A stretch of 64,000 bases of DNA from NCBI GenBank assembly GCA_937928735.1, contig CALFVF010000010.1, positions 37,483 through 101,482 on the forward strand, given 5' to 3'. This document shows positions 36,847 to 46,348 of the stretch, piece after piece (positions within the stretch are counted from its first letter, which is position 1; the number at the start of each line of letters is the position of its first letter). The notes beneath the pieces were generated by a model. It saw only the letters and a program-made list of their open reading frames with translations. It ran no database searches and was not told the DNA's origin. The position numbers and the translations under genes were made by a program. Source of the DNA: an uncultured Verrucomicrobiales bacterium. Lineage in GTDB: Bacteria; Verrucomicrobiota; Verrucomicrobiia; Verrucomicrobiales; Akkermansiaceae.

Positions 36847-38487
36847 CTAGTCGACAAATTTTTGTACAATCGGTACTCGCCGCCCCATGCCAAACGCTCT
36901 TGATGTCACTTGTAAGCCAAGTGGTGACTGTCTGCGTTTCCATTCATTCAGATCCACTCGTCTCTGCACCCAGCGCACTGTCGCCTCATCAAACTGGTGA
37001 TCTTCGACAATATCAGAAGCCGCTACTTGGAATTCAATATAGAGCTCTAATATCTTATCAAGCACCTCGTAGGGAGGCAGGCGATCAGCATCTGTCTGAC
37101 CAGCAACGAGACCTGAGGAAGGCTCCTTTGTAATACTTCGACTTGGAATCGCTACCTTCTTCTCATTCACAAATTTCGCTAGCTTATACACCCAGGTTTT
37201 TGGCACATCACTAATCACGGCAAGGCCTCCAAACATATCTCCATAAGCGGAACAATTTCCGATAGAGAATTCACTCTTATTGCCCGATGTCAGTAAGAGT
37301 GAGTTAAATTTATTCGAGTAAGCCATCAAAAACATCCCCCGTATGCGAGACTGTATATTCTCCTCGGTGTGATCCTTGGCTAGTCCCTCAAAGACTGAGT
37401 CCAGAGAACTCTCAGCCACTTGACAACTTTCACTAATGGGAATCATTTCTACCTTTATTCCTAAGTTTTCAGCGAGAGCATAAGCGTCGTCAATATTCTG
37501 CTGTGGGGTAATCGCACTCGGCAGGATCAGTCCCATGACGTTTTTTTCTCCCAGAGCATGCACAGCGATAGATGCTGTTAGAGCGGAGTCCACACCACCA
37601 GTGAGACTCAGGCAGACTGTTTCAAAGCCAGATTTTTTCACATAATCGTGGAGACCTGACACCAGAGCTTGGTAAATGTGCTCACGGTCATTGCCTCTTA
37701 CTTTTGGAGGGTGTGTTCCCTTGCTGAATAAAGAGAAAACCTTAAAGCATGACTCAAAGCCAGGCATACTACAAATCTCATTGCCCTCTGCATCCAGTGC
37801 CATCGAGTGACCATCAAAGACCAATGAGTCATTGGCCCCCACAGCATTACAAAACACAACGGGAACACCCGCACCACAGGCGACAACTTCTAAACGATTC
37901 GCCCTGTCCTGTGGTTTTCCTTTCTGAAAGGGAGAGGCACTCATATTAAGAATCACATCAACTCCCTTAGCACGCAGCTCCTCCACAGGGTTTCTCTTAT
38001 AGGTCGGTCGCTCTAGGAAATCATCAAACCAGATATCTTCACAAATCGTCATCCCAAGTTTGATACCATTCCACTCAAATGGCTCGCACACATTGGATGG
38101 TTCAAAATACCGATGCTCATCAAAGCTGGCGTATGTCGGCAGGAGAGTCTTCCAGACACGATGCCTCACCTTTCCATTCTGCAAAAAAGCCACGCCATTG
38201 CGTAAGGGTTTCCCCGAGTTCTGATAATCGTAATAGTCCACATAACCTACCAGAAGAGGCACTTCACCAGTCTCATCCGCCAAGTAATCGAGAGCTTGTT
38301 TGCACTTGTCCACAAAGCTCGTCTTCATGACTAAGTCCTTGGGAGGATAGCCCACCAGAGACATTTCGGGAGTCAACACTAGATTCGCTCCTGCATCGAT
38401 ACAAGCACGATACGCCTGCAAGATACGTTTTGCATTCCTGCTGAAGTCTCCAATGGTCGCATTAATTTGGGCAATTCCAATGTTCAT
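36847..38487 (-). CDS. nadE: Glutamine-dependent NAD+ synthetase
   Basis: Makes NAD+ from deamido-NAD+ and ATP with glutamine as nitrogen donor. The N-terminal nitrilase domain has its triad E41, K113 and C149 (TICEDIW). The C-terminal synthetase domain begins at about 270 and carries the ATP loop LTGGVDSAL (295-303), where Thr replaces the usual first Ser. The 546-residue length is normal for the fused type. The next gene upstream is a CPBP protease, 39 bases away. Confidence 0.94.
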   Translation of the reverse strand: MNIGIAQINATIGDFSRNAKRILQAYRACIDAGANLVLTPEMSLVGYPPKDLVMKTSFVDKCKQALDYLADETGEVPLLVGYVDYYDYQNSGKPLRNGVAFLQNGKVRHRVWKTLLPTYASFDEHRYFEPSNVCEPFEWNGIKLGMTICEDIWFDDFLERPTYKRNPVEELRAKGVDVILNMSASPFQKGKPQDRANRLEVVACGAGVPVVFCNAVGANDSLVFDGHSMALDAEGNEICSMPGFESCFKVFSLFSKGTHPPKVRGNDREHIYQALVSGLHDYVKKSGFETVCLSLTGGVDSALTASIAVHALGEKNVMGLILPSAITPQQNIDDAYALAENLGIKVEMIPISESCQVAESSLDSVFEGLAKDHTEENIQSRIRGMFLMAYSNKFNSLLLTSGNKSEFSIGNCSAYGDMFGGLAVISDVPKTWVYKLAKFVNEKKVAIPSRSITKEPSSGLVAGQTDADRLPPYEVLDKILELYIEFQVAASDIVEDHQFDEATVRWVQRRVDLNEWKRRQSPLGLQVTSRAFGMGRRVPIVQKFVD

Positions 38488-38526
38488 AGATTATTCATTC
38501 AAGCATAATGTAAGGATCAAATGACC

Positions 38527-39300
38527 CTACCAGAGTCCTAGCTTATCATAAGTCACCGCATACCACCCCATGATAAAGTTCGCCACGGCATGCATAGCCA
38601 CCACTGCTGACAGGCTCTTGGTCTTCACGGTCACATAATACGCTAATGTCCCATAAATCAGTGCAGCAGGTCGATCACACGCCTGATGAGCAGAGACAAA
38701 GGCGGCTGTCACAATCAAATAAGACTTCCAAGCAAAGGTTCCAAACGGCACTTTCCAATAATTCCCATCTGGTTTGAGTAAAAACCGCATTAAAAACCCT
38801 CGCCAAAAAATCTCCTCCACAAGAGAAACTACCACCACTGCGCGAAACATACGCAGCGTCAGAGATGACCAATAACCTGCCGTATTACCAAATACTCCGG
38901 GGTCAAAGCCTTTATCCCTCTCTATGATTCCTAGCCACTTCATCCAGTTATCAGGATCTTCTTTTAGACCTAACAAATCGTAGGTTATGGAAGGTAATAT
39001 CCAGAACCCTATCCCTATAGCACCTAGGATCGCCCCAAAGAGAATCTTTGAGGGTTCCCATCTAAACTCGTACTGCTTACGGCAGTACCAGAGCATAGAT
39101 ATCACAATCAGAGACTGGAGAGGATAGAGCCAGTGCTCTGGGTAGCGCCGCCACCAGGGAGCATCCGCATGCTTCCAGATAAAGCCAAGACTCGAATCTC
39201 CCACTAACATCAAGAGAAATAAAAACCCCATAAATAGGGCAAAGGGCACAACATGGGCCTTTGTCTTATCTCGCTTGATGGATGAAAATAGCTCTCGCAT
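38527..39300 (-). CDS. CPBP-family intramembrane metalloprotease (CAAX protease-like)
   Basis: A 257-residue protein with about seven membrane helices. Motif 1 is LVEEIFWRGF (E-E-x3-R), motif 2 is FVSAHQACDRPAALIYG, and motif 3 MHAVANFIMG, as in the ABI/CAAX family. The general outline, including the WLYPL near the N terminus, resembles the PEP-CTERM-linked version, but no exosortase or PEP-CTERM protein is in the window. The gene lies 9 bases after the aminotransferase. Confidence 0.8.
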   Translation of the reverse strand: MRELFSSIKRDKTKAHVVPFALFMGFLFLLMLVGDSSLGFIWKHADAPWWRRYPEHWLYPLQSLIVISMLWYCRKQYEFRWEPSKILFGAILGAIGIGFWILPSITYDLLGLKEDPDNWMKWLGIIERDKGFDPGVFGNTAGYWSSLTLRMFRAVVVVSLVEEIFWRGFLMRFLLKPDGNYWKVPFGTFAWKSYLIVTAAFVSAHQACDRPAALIYGTLAYYVTVKTKSLSAVVAMHAVANFIMGWYAVTYDKLGLW

Positions 39301-39309
39301 ATCTACTCC

Positions 39310-40479
39310 CTAAGTCACTGACTCGATAAATGCTTCCATCTTATCCATAGCGACTTTAATGTCATCTAGACTCGTCGCGTAGCAGCAGCGCAAGTAACCT
39401 TCTCCACTCTCACCAAAGGCGTCACCAGGAACCGCGGCAACATTCGTCGAATCTAATAAATTGAGTGCAAATTCCTTACTCGTCATCCCACAATCAGGAA
39501 TTTCTGGAAACACATAAAATGCCCCACCAGGGCTGTGGCACTCCATCCCCATGGCATTGAGCCTCGCCACCATATAGTCACGCCTTCTCTGATAGTCCTG
39601 GCGCATATGTTCAACCGCTGCCGCACCATTCTGCAGAGCCTCAATGGCGGCGACTTGACTGGTGATCGGCGCACAGAGCATGGAGTATTGGTGAATCTTC
39701 ATCATCGCCTCAATGATCGGCTCAGGAGCACAGGCATAACCGAGACGAAACCCTGTCATCGCAAAGGCTTTGGAAAATCCATGCAGAAGAATCGTTCTCT
39801 CGCGCATGCCCGGTAAAGACGCGATAGAGACGTGAGCCTCCTCTTCGTAGCGTAGCTCACTGTAGATTTCATCACTGAGGACAATAAGATCATGCTGGAT
39901 ACAGAGTGTCGCGATTTCTTCGAGATCTTCTCGTGAAGCAGTCGCTCCGGTAGGATTTGTTGGGAAGTTTAGCATCAGCACTCGGGAGCGAGGTGTGATG
40001 GCCTTAGCTAATTCAGAAGCTTTGAGTGAAAATCCATCTTCCTTTCTTGTCGCTACACCACGCGCCACCCCATGCGCCATCACAATACTAGGACTGTAGG
40101 AGACATAGCATGGCTCATGATAAATCACCTCATCTCCTGGATTCAGTAGAGCTCTCAGAGCCAAGTCAATGGCCTCTGACACCCCCACTGTCACAAGAAC
40201 CTCCGACTCTGCGGCATAAGAAACATGGAAGAAATCCTCCACATAGCTGGCGATTTCTCGGCGCAGCTGCACGAGCCCAAGATTAGACGTGTAACTCGTC
40301 TGCCCTTTTTCTAAAGAATAGATGGCGGCTTCACGTATGTGCCATGGTGTATCAAAATCGGGTTCACCAACACCCAGTGAAATCACATCGTCCTTGCCCT
40401 GGACGAGTTCAAAAAAGTCACGAATGCCTGAGCGAGGCACAGCCGCCACTTGGCGCGAAATCTTACTGCTATAATCCAT
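39310..40479 (-). CDS. Class I/II aminotransferase, PLP-dependent
   Basis: A 389-residue fold-type I aminotransferase. The PLP lysine is K237 in GFSKAFAMTGFRLGY, with NFPTNPTGA (171-179) and LSDEIYSEL, whose D203 and Y206 bind the cofactor. SLGVGEPDFDTP near residue 34 is the N-terminal landmark. The substrate amino acid is not predictable; aspartate or branched-chain use is typical of such genes. It is preceded by an Lrp-type regulator with a 13-base gap. Confidence 0.88.
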   Translation of the reverse strand: MDYSSKISRQVAAVPRSGIRDFFELVQGKDDVISLGVGEPDFDTPWHIREAAIYSLEKGQTSYTSNLGLVQLRREIASYVEDFFHVSYAAESEVLVTVGVSEAIDLALRALLNPGDEVIYHEPCYVSYSPSIVMAHGVARGVATRKEDGFSLKASELAKAITPRSRVLMLNFPTNPTGATASREDLEEIATLCIQHDLIVLSDEIYSELRYEEEAHVSIASLPGMRERTILLHGFSKAFAMTGFRLGYACAPEPIIEAMMKIHQYSMLCAPITSQVAAIEALQNGAAAVEHMRQDYQRRRDYMVARLNAMGMECHSPGGAFYVFPEIPDCGMTSKEFALNLLDSTNVAAVPGDAFGESGEGYLRCCYATSLDDIKVAMDKMEAFIESVT

Positions 40480-40492
40480 TTTACGAAAACAA

Positions 40493-40978
40493 TTATGGAC
40501 TCACAGGAAGGCGCTTATCACCATCTTCTTGACGCATCAAGAGACCATTTTCCTTATACACCTTGAGGCGAAACATTGTCGCCGTGGATAAGACACCACT
40601 CATCGTACTGAGTTTCTGCGACACAAAGGCGGCGACTTCCTGCAAATTTGCCCCCTCAACTACAAGCAGTAAATCATAGCCACCACTCGCTAAATAGCAG
40701 CTCTGGACTTGATCAAACTTCGCAATACGGCTGGCTAATTTATCAAAGCCCTCACCTCGCTCAGGGCTAAGCTTCACCTCAATAAAGGCACAGACATCCT
40801 CATCCCCCGCTGCATCTGGATCAATCACAACTTGATAGCCCTTAATTGTGCCATCCGCCTCAAAACTCGCAATGCGCGAGGCAACCTCTAGAGGCGAGAG
40901 CGTGAGCAGCTCCGCTAGATCCTCATTGGAGTAGCGAGCATTTGTCTGTAATAATTTCAGTAGTGGATCCGTAACCAT
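40493..40978 (-). CDS. Lrp/AsnC-family transcription regulator
   Basis: A 161-residue regulator. An N-terminal winged helix (NEDLAELLTLSPLEVASRI near 18) is joined to a RAM/ActD effector domain (KGYQVVIDPDAAGDEDVCAFIEV from about 46 on, and YDLLLVVEGANLQEVAAFV). Members respond to amino acids. As the first gene of the aminotransferase-CPBP-nadE unit, it probably controls that unit and responds to an amino acid, by analogy. Confidence 0.85.
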   Translation of the reverse strand: MVTDPLLKLLQTNARYSNEDLAELLTLSPLEVASRIASFEADGTIKGYQVVIDPDAAGDEDVCAFIEVKLSPERGEGFDKLASRIAKFDQVQSCYLASGGYDLLLVVEGANLQEVAAFVSQKLSTMSGVLSTATMFRLKVYKENGLLMRQEDGDKRLPVSP

Positions 40979-41049
40979 TAGGCAGTTAGCATGGGTAGAA
41001 AGAGGAAGCCTGTCACGCTAGATTTTTCACCTTATAGCAATGAGGAAAA

Positions 41050-41200
41050 CTACCTGGTAGAAAGCGCGAAGAGATTTGGTGGGAGATCAAAGTGCTTTTG
41101 ATCAGTACAAAAATAATCTACTACCAAGGTGCTTCCAGTAACCACATTTCTAAAAAAAAGCCTGAAGGCACTGTTTGATAAAAAGCAGGTTACTGGAGTT
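41050..41200. repeat. Cluster of inverted repeats in a non-coding gap
   Basis: Three structures are stacked in the 246-base gap. CTACC-T-GGTAG lies at 41050-41060. GATCAAA and TTTGATC surround a 5-base loop at 41085-41103. TCCAGTAACC (41134-41143) and its exact complement GGTTACTGGA (41188-41197) are separated by 44 bases. A small frame runs through it (41050-41250, minus), but it shows no protein-like signal. It may be a structured RNA or a small repeat element. Confidence 0.45.
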
Positions 41201-41224
41201 ATCCACGAAACCAATGGAGAAAAT

Positions 41225-41488
41225 TTACGCAAACTTACGCTGCCAAACACCCACCAACAGACTCACTAAGCCTGCTGCCACACAGCCTATAGACTCAAGG
41301 ATATAGCCAACTACGAGTAAAGCCACACCTGTGGCACAGAGCGCGATCTGCTGCATTTGCCCCTTTTCTTCACTCTCGCGGCAATCTTCACAAACTGCCC
41401 CATTGCGCATAAAACGCATTTCAACTGCCCTTCTCGCTTTTGGTTCAGAAGGTCGGATTAGCAAGGCTTGGCAGCGTTTACAATTCAT
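41225..41488 (-). CDS. Small zinc-ribbon membrane protein
   Basis: An 87-residue protein. Two cysteine pairs (C3-x2-C6 and C33-x2-C36) flank a basic segment and suggest a zinc ribbon. Two membrane helices follow (about 47-63 and 66-82). Similar short proteins are widespread, but their role is unknown. It is a lone gene. Confidence 0.65.
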   Translation of the reverse strand: MNCKRCQALLIRPSEPKARRAVEMRFMRNGAVCEDCRESEEKGQMQQIALCATGVALLVVGYILESIGCVAAGLVSLLVGVWQRKFA

Positions 41489-41626
41489 AGATAAGTCAGA
41501 CTACAGCAGCTCTGAGAGGAAGCTACTAGAAAATACACCCAAATTTAGAACACTCCAGTGAGCACTCACCTCAATGAATGAGCCACTGTTTCTAATAAAC
41601 CGCTACTAGGGCCCTCTAGTCCAACA

Positions 41627-42622
41627 CTAAGAATCTACTTTGATCAAATCTTTCACAGCCGCACGCTCCTCGCAGAGTTCTTTCACAGTAATGTCAATCT
41701 TTGACTGTGAAAATGGATCTATCTCAAGGTCTCGCACCACATCCCAAGATTTACCATCTTCTGTACGAATCGGCATTGAGGCGATTAAATCTTTTTCAAT
41801 CCCGTAAGCCCCATCTGAGCAAACAGCAACACTTGTCCAGTCACCCTTCGGAGTCGGTGTGGTCAGACTACGCACGGTATCAACAACACCATTGGCCGCT
41901 GATGCTGCTGAGGATGCACCTCGCGCTTGAATAATAGCGGCTCCACGCTGCTGCACTTGGGAAATAAATTCTCCTTCGAGCCAAGCTCCATCTGATATCA
42001 CATTGGTCACCGGCTGGCCTTTGATCTTCGCGTGGATGAAATCAGGGTACTGCGTGGCTGAGTGATTTCCCCAGATACAGAGATTAGACACCTCACTGTG
42101 ATGACAGCCCGCTTTCGCAGCAAGCTGGGACTTCGCGCGATTTTCATCGAGGCGTGTCATCGCAAAAAACCTCTCCTTAGGCACTCCCGACGCATTGTTC
42201 ATGGCAATGAGGGCATTCGTATTACATGGATTACCCACAACAAGAGTGCGTATATCATTCGCGGCATTGGCAGCAATCGCCTGACCTTGGTTGGTGAAAA
42301 TCTTTCCGTTCACTTGCAATAGATCTTTTCTCTCCATACCTGGCCCACGAGGGACAGAACCGACTAGCAGCGCCCAATTCGCACCTGTAAAGCCAACATT
42401 TAAATCAGAAGTAGCCTCTATGCTATGAAGAAGAGGGAATGCGCAGTCGTCGAGCTCCATCACCACCCCTGCTAAGGCCTTCATCCCGGGCTCGATCTCG
42501 ATGAGTCTCAAAGAAACCGGTTGATCTACGCCAAACATTGCTCCTGAAGCTATACGAAACAAGAGTGCGTAGCCAATCTGCCCAGCGGCACCAGTAATGG
42601 AAATTGTAATCGGGTCTTTCAT
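41627..42622 (-). CDS. mdh: Malate dehydrogenase (NAD-dependent)
   Basis: Oxidises malate to oxaloacetate in the citric acid cycle. The NAD-binding GAAGQIG (11-17) opens the Rossmann fold. [16 protein letters not shown] carries substrate arginines, [11 protein letters not shown] is the NP loop, and the catalytic His lies in [13 protein letters not shown]. The 331-residue length and these signatures fit the cytosolic-like MDH type 2. The aconitase gene at 54 kb is in the same pathway. Confidence 0.94.
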   Translation of the reverse strand: MKDPITISITGAAGQIGYALLFRIASGAMFGVDQPVSLRLIEIEPGMKALAGVVMELDDCAFPLLHSIEATSDLNVGFTGANWALLVGSVPRGPGMERKDLLQVNGKIFTNQGQAIAANAANDIRTLVVGNPCNTNALIAMNNASGVPKERFFAMTRLDENRAKSQLAAKAGCHHSEVSNLCIWGNHSATQYPDFIHAKIKGQPVTNVISDGAWLEGEFISQVQQRGAAIIQARGASSAASAANGVVDTVRSLTTPTPKGDWTSVAVCSDGAYGIEKDLIASMPIRTEDGKSWDVVRDLEIDPFSQSKIDITVKELCEERAAVKDLIKVDS

Positions 42623-42763
42623 CAGTAACAGATGTAACTAGTCCACACCTCATCATAGGTCAAGCTCCCATCAGATTCTGGGGCACTTTTCGCACACCCT
42701 GCTACCTTCCCTGCTACTCTCAAGTACGCACTCAGAGCACGCACGTTCTGACTCACGTGAGAA

Positions 42764-43375
42764 TTACGAGGACTCTTCTTGTGTCTGCGACGTGTCTTTC
42801 CACCCAGAGATGAAGAGCAAACTCGCCGCTATGCAGACACAACTGTCAGCGACATTAAAGGACGGCCATCTGTAGTCGATAAACGGGATCGTCACATCAA
42901 TAAAGTCCACCACATAGCCGGCACTCAGCCGCTCCCAGAAGGAGCCCTCTCTGAGATGCTCCAGATAGAACCCCTGAGTGAGGCGGTCTGTCAGATTTCC
43001 AACCACTCCTGCAATCAGTAGTGGTGCAGAATAGCGCGCCACCCCCACAAAGACATTCTTACGCCAGAGTACAGTGACTACAATCAGTGCAATGAATGGT
43101 ACAATCAGAAAGACCACTGGTGCCCAGCTGGTGCCATTGCCCAGACCAAATGCTACCCCCTGATTATGCACTCGAATAATATTAAAGGAATCCTCTATCA
43201 GAGCTATATGTGAGTTTCCCTCGCTATTTTCCCAGTAGCTGACAACTTCATTGTCCTTCGTGTAGCCGAGCTTTCGCACGTGAAAATGAAGCACCACCCA
43301 CCACTTCGAGATCTGATCGAACACAAAGAGTGGCACCACAATCATGAGGAACCAGAGTACGGTCTTATTCTTCAT
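42764..43375 (-). CDS. lspA: Lipoprotein signal peptidase (signal peptidase II), enlarged form
   Basis: Removes the signal peptide of lipoproteins in the inner membrane. Catalytic Asp130 lies in GNLTDR and Asp177 in FNVADS, with the conserved D20-Q-I-S-K and N71-Q-G-V-A-F-G. I chose the ATG at 43375 (203 aa), which comes 5 bases after the ileS stop codon; the open frame runs further into ileS. Typical LspA has about 160 residues. The extra length lies in two periplasmic loops, at about 32-63 and 134-152. The ileS-lspA pair is a classical arrangement. Confidence 0.9.
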   Translation of the reverse strand: MKNKTVLWFLMIVVPLFVFDQISKWWVVLHFHVRKLGYTKDNEVVSYWENSEGNSHIALIEDSFNIIRVHNQGVAFGLGNGTSWAPVVFLIVPFIALIVVTVLWRKNVFVGVARYSAPLLIAGVVGNLTDRLTQGFYLEHLREGSFWERLSAGYVVDFIDVTIPFIDYRWPSFNVADSCVCIAASLLFISGWKDTSQTQEESS

Positions 43376-43380
43376 AACAG

Positions 43381-46164
43381 TTACGAAATCACATCCTCGC
43401 AGCGTGCACACAGCCCCGACTCTCCCAGTGGCTCATAGCGTCGGCAGCGAGGGCACATGGCGTACGCTGTCTTCTGCGCACTTGCCTCTAGACTATCGCC
43501 CTCTATGACCTTGAGGTCAGAGAGAATGAAGAACTCTGTTGAGAAATCACGATTCGCTATCAAGTCTCTGTGCGGATAATCACTCGGTACCGTCACTGTG
43601 ACATCTGCCTCATTGTTCTTTGTGAATTCTTTGGCTTGGATTTTCTCCTCAATCGCCGCTTGAATCGTCCCTCGTAGACTTAGGAGCTCGGCCATTGTCT
43701 TTGAGACCTCTCCCGGTGCATCAGACTCACGGAGTTCAGGGAAATCTTGCATGTGCACAGAGTCTTCAAATCCTGCGTGCTCCCAGGCTTCTTCCGTGGT
43801 GTAGCAGAGGATAGGTGCTAGGAGTTTCGTCAAGGCGCAGAAGACATCATGCATGACAGTTTGAGTGGATAGACGCCGGAGACTATCTGAGGCGTCACAG
43901 TACATTCTGTCTTTTGTTGCATCAATGTAGACAGCAGAAAGATCCGCCGTGCAGAACTGATTGACGGCAGAGAATACCTTACGGAACTCATACTTCTCGT
44001 AGGCTTCTTTACAGTTCTCAATGAGTGTGTAGAGGTGCTCGAGTACCCATTGATCAAGTATTGGCATATCAGCCTTCGCCACTCTCTGCGCTTCCACCTC
44101 AAAGCCGTCTATATTGCCTAACAGAATTCGTAGTGTATTTCTCAGGCGGCGATATGGCTCAGCAATTTGTGTGAAAAGCTTCTCGCCAAAGGGCACTTCT
44201 GTTTGCCAGTCCACAGAGGCCACCCAGAGTCTCACAATGTCCGCACCGTATTTTTCGTAGTAGTACTTCGCATCAACCGGTTTCCCGCTCGTAGATGACT
44301 TAGAGATCTTAGCATCTTCTGCTGAGATTTTCCCTTTTTTCTTCTGCTCAAGTAAATCCTGATCCACCACAAAGCCGTGTGTGAGTACAGACTTGTATGG
44401 TGCGTGGTCATTGAGCCCGACAGAAAGCATCAGCGAGGACTGGAACCAACCACGGTGCTGATCTGTCGCTTCTAGATAGAGATCTGCTGGCCCACTGAGC
44501 TCTGGATGGCGATCTAGAACAGCCTTGTGCGAAGAGCCAGAATCAATCCAGACATCGAGTGTGTCTCGGCATTTTGTGTAGCCCGCTGGGAGGTCGAGGC
44601 GCTTGGCGAGTTCTTCATCACTGAGCTCAAACCATAAGTTCGAGCCTTCCTTTTCGAGTAAATCAGCAATACGATCAGCGAGGTCGGCATCAATCACGGC
44701 CTCACCTTTTTCATCAAAAAACACAGGAACGGGCACACCCCAAGTACGCTGGCGAGAAACACACCAGTCAGGGCGCGCCTCCACCGTACCAAAGAGTCTG
44801 TTCCGACCCCACTTCGGTAACCAATTGACCTTATCAATCTCCTCAAGAGCCTTCTCACGAATCCCCTCTAGTGAAATAAAGAACTGCTCGACTGCGCGGA
44901 AAATAATCGGCGTTTTTGAGCGCCAGCAGTGAGGATAGCTGTGGAGGTAGTTCTCCTTACCCACCAGACGCTCCTTCATCGCCAGTAGCTTAATAATCGG
45001 CACATTGCACTCAAAGACATGTTCCCCCACCATCTCTGGTAGTCCACATTCCTCGGTGTATTTCCCTTCATCATCTACTGGAGAGAGCACGCCAAGGTCA
45101 TTTTGCATACCCACAGCGTAGTCATCCGCACCATGCCCAGGGGCGATGTGAACAGCACCAGAACCAGAGTCTGTAGTCACGAAGTTCGCAGCAATCAGCT
45201 TAGAGGTTCGCTCTAAAAATGGATGCTCTGCTTCCATGCCTAAAAACGCCTCACCTTTCACTTGCTGGAAAGTTTGTTTCAGGACAAAACCTGTTTTTTG
45301 CTCAAAGGCCTCTAGCAAGTCTTTGGCAATAACAAATGACTTCGTCACTAGACCTACAACTTCACCCTTCTTGTCCTTCTTCTCTTTCTCGAAGCTCCCT
45401 AACACATAGTCAAGCTGGGGATGAACAGCGATACCGAGGTTTGCAGGGAGAGTCCAAGGTGTGGTCGTCCAGATCACCATGGAAACTGGCTGATCAAAAC
45501 CATTTCCTAACAACGGGAACTCCACATAGAGTGCGATCGATTTCTTCTCCTTATACTCGACTTCTGCTTCTGCTAGAGCGGTTTGGGCGCCATAGGACCA
45601 CTGCACAGGTTTTTTGGACTGATAGACATTTCCTCGGCGTATGAGGGCGGAGAAAGTACGGATAATGTCCGCTTCATAGGATGCATCGAGTGTTAAATAG
45701 GGATTTTCCCAATCACCAAAGACACCAAGACGGCGAAATGAAGCGCGCTGGATATCGATCCACTTACTTGCAAAATCTACGCAGCGACGGCGGATCTCTG
45801 CAGGCTCTAAATCACGTGCATTTTGGCAGACTTTGAATTCGATAGGGAGACCGTGGCAGTCCCAGCCTGGGATGTAAGGTGTCTCGTAGCCAGCCATGGT
45901 CTTTGACTTCAGCACGATATCCTTCATCACTTTATTGAGAGCAGTTCCCATATGCGCGTCACCATTGGCGAATGGAGGGCCATCATGGAGAATGAACTTC
46001 GGTGCAGACTGAGCTTTACGGCGCGCTTGAATTCGCTCGTAGAGACCCTCTTTTTCCCATTGTTCTAGGCGATTCGGCTCCTTAGTTACCAAATCTCCAC
46101 GCATTGGAAACGTGGTTTGAGGTAGAGTAAGAGTGTCTTTGTACTGTGATGCATCCGTGCTCAT
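43381..46164 (-). CDS. ileS: Isoleucyl-tRNA synthetase
   Basis: Charges tRNA-Ile and edits misactivated valine. The class I HIGH motif is here HMGT (71-74), and the KMSKS motif is KISKS (619-623). The editing domain covers roughly 195-400 and includes IWTTTPWTLPANLGI. At the C terminus four cysteines (C904, C907, C919, C922) form a zinc ribbon. The 927-residue length is normal. No tRNA-sensing leader (T-box) is evident. lspA follows closely, so both are co-transcribed. Confidence 0.95.
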   Translation of the reverse strand: MSTDASQYKDTLTLPQTTFPMRGDLVTKEPNRLEQWEKEGLYERIQARRKAQSAPKFILHDGPPFANGDAHMGTALNKVMKDIVLKSKTMAGYETPYIPGWDCHGLPIEFKVCQNARDLEPAEIRRRCVDFASKWIDIQRASFRRLGVFGDWENPYLTLDASYEADIIRTFSALIRRGNVYQSKKPVQWSYGAQTALAEAEVEYKEKKSIALYVEFPLLGNGFDQPVSMVIWTTTPWTLPANLGIAVHPQLDYVLGSFEKEKKDKKGEVVGLVTKSFVIAKDLLEAFEQKTGFVLKQTFQQVKGEAFLGMEAEHPFLERTSKLIAANFVTTDSGSGAVHIAPGHGADDYAVGMQNDLGVLSPVDDEGKYTEECGLPEMVGEHVFECNVPIIKLLAMKERLVGKENYLHSYPHCWRSKTPIIFRAVEQFFISLEGIREKALEEIDKVNWLPKWGRNRLFGTVEARPDWCVSRQRTWGVPVPVFFDEKGEAVIDADLADRIADLLEKEGSNLWFELSDEELAKRLDLPAGYTKCRDTLDVWIDSGSSHKAVLDRHPELSGPADLYLEATDQHRGWFQSSLMLSVGLNDHAPYKSVLTHGFVVDQDLLEQKKKGKISAEDAKISKSSTSGKPVDAKYYYEKYGADIVRLWVASVDWQTEVPFGEKLFTQIAEPYRRLRNTLRILLGNIDGFEVEAQRVAKADMPILDQWVLEHLYTLIENCKEAYEKYEFRKVFSAVNQFCTADLSAVYIDATKDRMYCDASDSLRRLSTQTVMHDVFCALTKLLAPILCYTTEEAWEHAGFEDSVHMQDFPELRESDAPGEVSKTMAELLSLRGTIQAAIEEKIQAKEFTKNNEADVTVTVPSDYPHRDLIANRDFSTEFFILSDLKVIEGDSLEASAQKTAYAMCPRCRRYEPLGESGLCARCEDVIS

Positions 46165-46348
46165 GATTTCAGGCGCGCAAGCTAGCCCCTCGGGCGCTCA
46201 GGGTCAATCGTCCATTTTTCTGACATCAAACTCCTTATTTCAGCTTTAGACCCTCAATGCCCAAATACCTGTGAAGAAAATAATCTGATCCAATAATTAA
46301 GCGGAAACGAGACTTTCGCTCACGCCCTCTCTTCTCCATGCTTCTGGC

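Noticed and set aside
41050..41250. 66-codon minus-strand frame
   Set aside because: It overlaps the stacked inverted repeats and a better-supported gene; no family pattern.
46338..46340. ATG at 46338 as start of the SNF2 helicase
   Set aside because: Out of frame with the helicase; the GTG at 46349 is in frame.
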